Assembly: GCF_963675165.1 (NCBI RefSeq)
Contig: NC_087381.1
Span: 1,488,001-1,552,000, forward strand
DNA length: 64,000 nucleotides
Direction of reading: 5' to 3'
Source of the DNA: Halichondria panicea
Lineage: Eukaryota > Porifera > Demospongiae > Suberitida > Halichondriidae
Shown piece by piece: positions 61,571 through 64,000 of this stretch. Position numbers and translations under genes: made by a program. Under the pieces are notes generated by a model. It was not told the origin of the DNA, did no database searches, and was given only the letters and a program-made list of their open reading frames with translations. Position 1 is the stretch's first letter, and every line of letters starts with the position of its first letter.

Positions 61571-61677
61571 CTGTCTGACGATGTTCTGTACGAGTCGGTC
61601 GATGGTGAACACGACGTAGGCATTGACTCCGAACATCTCACGACACGTGTCTTCATACGTCGTTGTGTCGATATTTC
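61571..61677 (-). CDS. SIN3: Single exon resembling SIN3 corepressor (C-terminal region)
   Basis: On the minus strand, ACAG then a 107-nt open exon then CAG/GTGAGG. It encodes 35 codons with [28 protein letters not shown] and VQNIVRQ, matching the SIN3 segment I know as GNID..YED.LREMF..AY..FT.D.L.Q.IVRQ. The exon begins in phase 1: its first two bases (GA), completed by a preceding G, would give the Gly that normally comes before NID. SIN3 is the nuclear scaffold of histone-deacetylase corepressor complexes; this segment lies in its conserved C-terminal half. No other exon is recognised. Downstream ones would fall left of the tRNA, where I see none, so it may be part of a gene with large introns or a displaced piece. 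Confidence 0.75.
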
Positions 61678-62035
61678 CTGTACATGTACAAGTATGTGTA
61701 TGGGATAACCTTTGACGTGGTCAGTTCAATGAGATCGATTGCTACATAAAAGCTTGCATGGTTTAGTATATCTATTCGGATATCGTAGACAAAAGTCTAC
61801 TGAATTCTCTTGTAATTGCGTACATGTAGATACCCTAACTCAAGTAATGGACAGTAAACAGTACCTACCTACAATAAGTATTATACTAAAAAAGGCCTCA
61901 CTCTGAGCAAGGAGCAGATTACAGAACCCCCCCTCATAACAAACAAATAAAGTACACCAAACAAGGGAGCCACACACCAGTAAACCCAACCCCAAACTAG
62001 GGAATCACAAGGTACCTTCTGTAATCTGCTCTTAC
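61678..62035. other. Intron or spacer beside the SIN3-like exon
   Basis: No exon recognised. GAGCAGATTACAGAA (about 61914) and its inverse TTCTGTAATCTGCTC (about 62017) enclose a C-rich stretch, a ~120-bp fold-back. AAAAAGGCCTCAC at about 61890 resembles AAAAGGCCTTC right of the next element. Confidence 0.55.
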
Positions 62036-62039
62036 TTAA

Positions 62040-63979
62040 AGGGAAGGTACCATGAAAAAATAAAGTATTATTTTTTTGCCTTAAAATGTTCTTTGTGAGA
62101 TATAAAATAACCTTGATGCAAAAAAATTTTTTTTAAAATTAAAGTTTCTGAGGAACAGGATTGTTAAGAAAGGCTTAAAATTTTACTTCCTGTTGAGGTC
62201 AAATGTGGGCGCGGTCAAACGTGACGTCAGAGTAGGTACTAGTAAACATTGAATTGATGCATACTGGTGGCTGCATGAGTCTGACTGACAGACACATGTG
62301 ATTTTAGCTATGATTTTCAAGCCAGTTGAGTTTTTCCTACTCCTTCTCATCTGTTGAGCATGAAAAAAGCTGCAGTGAAGATAAAGCAAGCGCTGTGGAG
62401 CCATATCTGTATGAGCGAGAAAGCCTTCCCATGCTAGTTCGAGTGGTGATGATGATGGTGACAATGAAGGCAGGATAGGAAATGTTAATTGACTAATTAG
62501 TATATAGACTAGGTCTATATGTATAAGTATACAGTCATGCAATTGAGTGTGTCAGGTGTGAATGCATGCGGTAGTACGTTGTGTAGAAATGTATATACCA
62601 ATAGAGAATCAGTGTGATGGATTTGATCCTTGATATGTGGGTGCTACAGATGGCGTACACTGCCCACAAACACAGATATGGTGAGGCAGATGAGAATGAA
62701 GTATACACCAGTAAGTTTATCAGTGCGAAAGGTATAACTTTCTTAACTAGTCGGTTGTGCTGGGGCTGGCTTGGAAGACATATAATTATACGAGTTGTTC
62801 TACCAAGCTGTGCATGCAGTATAGCTGCGATTCGTAACAAATTTCCTTCTTCTTCACATGCAGGATTATTGACTCAACCTGTATTACGTGTATTACTCTT
62901 GAGACAATTTAAAAGTTACGTTTTTGTCAATGTCGCGACAAACGTTTAGGAGAAGAAGATGCTGGGCTCAAAATTAGGTTGTATGGGATTTGACAACAGG
63001 GGGAGAGTCACCATGCATGAGTCCAAGCACTTCACACTAAATATCGACATCCTTGGTAGTTATAATTTATAATTTAGATGGGGTTTGAGTTACTATCGGT
63101 AATCTTTACATTATTAACACGTCAAGTTTTAGTTTCACTGGTCTTTGCATGACAATGAGACCCTTGCTGAAGTTGTTTCCAACATGAAAATAGGAAGAGA
63201 GGTACTGCATGCATATGTAGTCTGATCAGGAGTCTCAGTTGCATGCCGGGTCTACATGCAGGAGTCACGGTATAGAGAGGTTGTCTCTTGTAAAGCATCA
63301 AGTATCAACTGCAGCGAGGTATTATAATTATACATGATTGAACAAAAACAGAAGCTATTAACCTGTCTCCGTTCTCGCTTTTCCGTATACAGTGGCCGAC
63401 CGGGCACTTCTCTATAGGGCTATCTCTCCATTCCATGACTCTGATCTCAGGGCCTCTCTTTTTACAGGACAATATGGCAGTTTATTTCTGAATAACTGCC
63501 TTATAGAAAACAGTTAGAATGGCTTCAGACCTCAGATCTCAGCTTCTTCCTCTTTTGGATCCCAAACTGAGCAGCAAGGGAGGTCATATCTGTGAGTTTT
63601 CACTGTACACAGAAACAGGATTCTGTTGCTTTTCAGTGAGCTCTGGTAAATAGGACTTGTTTTTCCCACTCATATTTCAACTGAGAGAACTGTATGACTG
63701 CTAGATGTAAAGGAGCAACCAGCTGCAACACACTCAACACACACAGAATACATTTTACATGCAGCACAAATGCCTACTCTGACGTCACGTTTGACCGCGC
63801 CCACATTTGACCACAACAGGAAGCAAAATTTTAAGCCAGAAATTGTGTTTCTACAGTCCTGTTTCTCTGAAAAGTTAATTTTCAGAAAAATATTTTTTTG
63901 TCTCAGGGCTATTTTATACCCCACAAAGAACATTTTAAGGCAAAAAAATAAAACTTTATTTTTTCATGGTACCTTCCCT
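62040..63979. mobile_element. 1.94-kb TTAA-flanked element with ~200-bp inverted ends
   Basis: TTAA lies at 62036-62039 and 63980-63983. Both ends start AGGGAAGGTACCATGAAAAA and stay similar in inverse for ~200 bp, through CCTTAAAATGTTCTTTGTG, TTAAAATTTT, GTGGGCGCGGTCAAACGTGA and CGTCAGAGTAGG. Interior ORFs (up to 119 codons) match nothing I know and there is no recognisable transposase. It is a non-autonomous element of the TTAA-target kind. It lies upstream, on the minus strand, of the SIN3-like exon, so if that gene is real it is an intronic insertion. Confidence 0.85.
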
Positions 63980-64000
63980 TTAAAAGGCCTTCTACATGTA

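Noticed and set aside
62183..62949. ORFs of 101-119 codons inside the 1.94-kb element as a transposase
   Set aside because: No DDE-like or zinc-finger pattern, overlapping on opposite strands, and partly inside the inverted arm.

Overview
The window looks like nuclear DNA of an early-branching animal, most likely a demosponge (Amphimedon-like). This rests on several signs: AT-rich, compact, repeat-laden sequence; no bacterial operon or ribosome-binding-site logic; a nuclear tRNA-Ser with box A, box B and a Pol III terminator; a spliced exon resembling the corepressor SIN3; and many short inverted-repeat (MITE-like) elements. The species call is inference.

About 95% of the window (1-61000) is one tandem array of a single gene family, numbered g1-g21 here from left to right. 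An intact member is an intronless ORF of 645-658 codons. It has a signal peptide, a Cys-rich glycosylated ectodomain (about residues 22-200, about 15 Cys), about eight or nine membrane segments (about 203-586) and a short acidic Ser/Tyr-rich cytosolic tail. I do not recognise it as a named family. Ten copies read through: g5, g6, g7, g10, g12, g14, g15, g18, g19 and g20. g1 is intact as far as visible but runs off the left edge on the minus strand. The rest are broken: g2, g3, g4, g8, g9, g11, g13, g16, g17 and g21 carry deletions, frameshifts, nonsense codons, or are 5' or internal fragments. All lie on the plus strand except g1 and part of g21.

The array grew by segmental duplication of gene plus flank. 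Examples are g3 body ~ g5 body; g4+g5 ~ g6+g7; g15+downstream ~ g18+downstream; g16+g17 ~ g20+g21. Breakpoints repeatedly fall in the first ~90 codons. The upstream region, signal peptide and variable N-terminus thus behave as a 5' cassette that is exchanged against a nearly constant body. Four upstream types (A-D) recur. B and D share two conserved motifs, and C shares one of them.

Between genes lie elements defined by inverted repeats: a TA-flanked ~210-bp MITE (4 copies); a 1.15-kb element with 84-bp near-perfect arms (1798-2949); a ~550-bp fold-back element (12724, 44499, half at 56258); TTAA-flanked elements (30799-31014 and 62040-63979); and a 982-bp element at 49796-50777 whose insertion is shown by the empty site at about 39100. 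Remnants of a TTF-type zinc finger (about 22470) and a PHD-like finger (about 50480) sit inside such elements. The array ends near 61000 in an inverted junction. Beyond it are tRNA-Ser(AGA), a SIN3-like exon (minus strand) and a 1.94-kb TTAA element.
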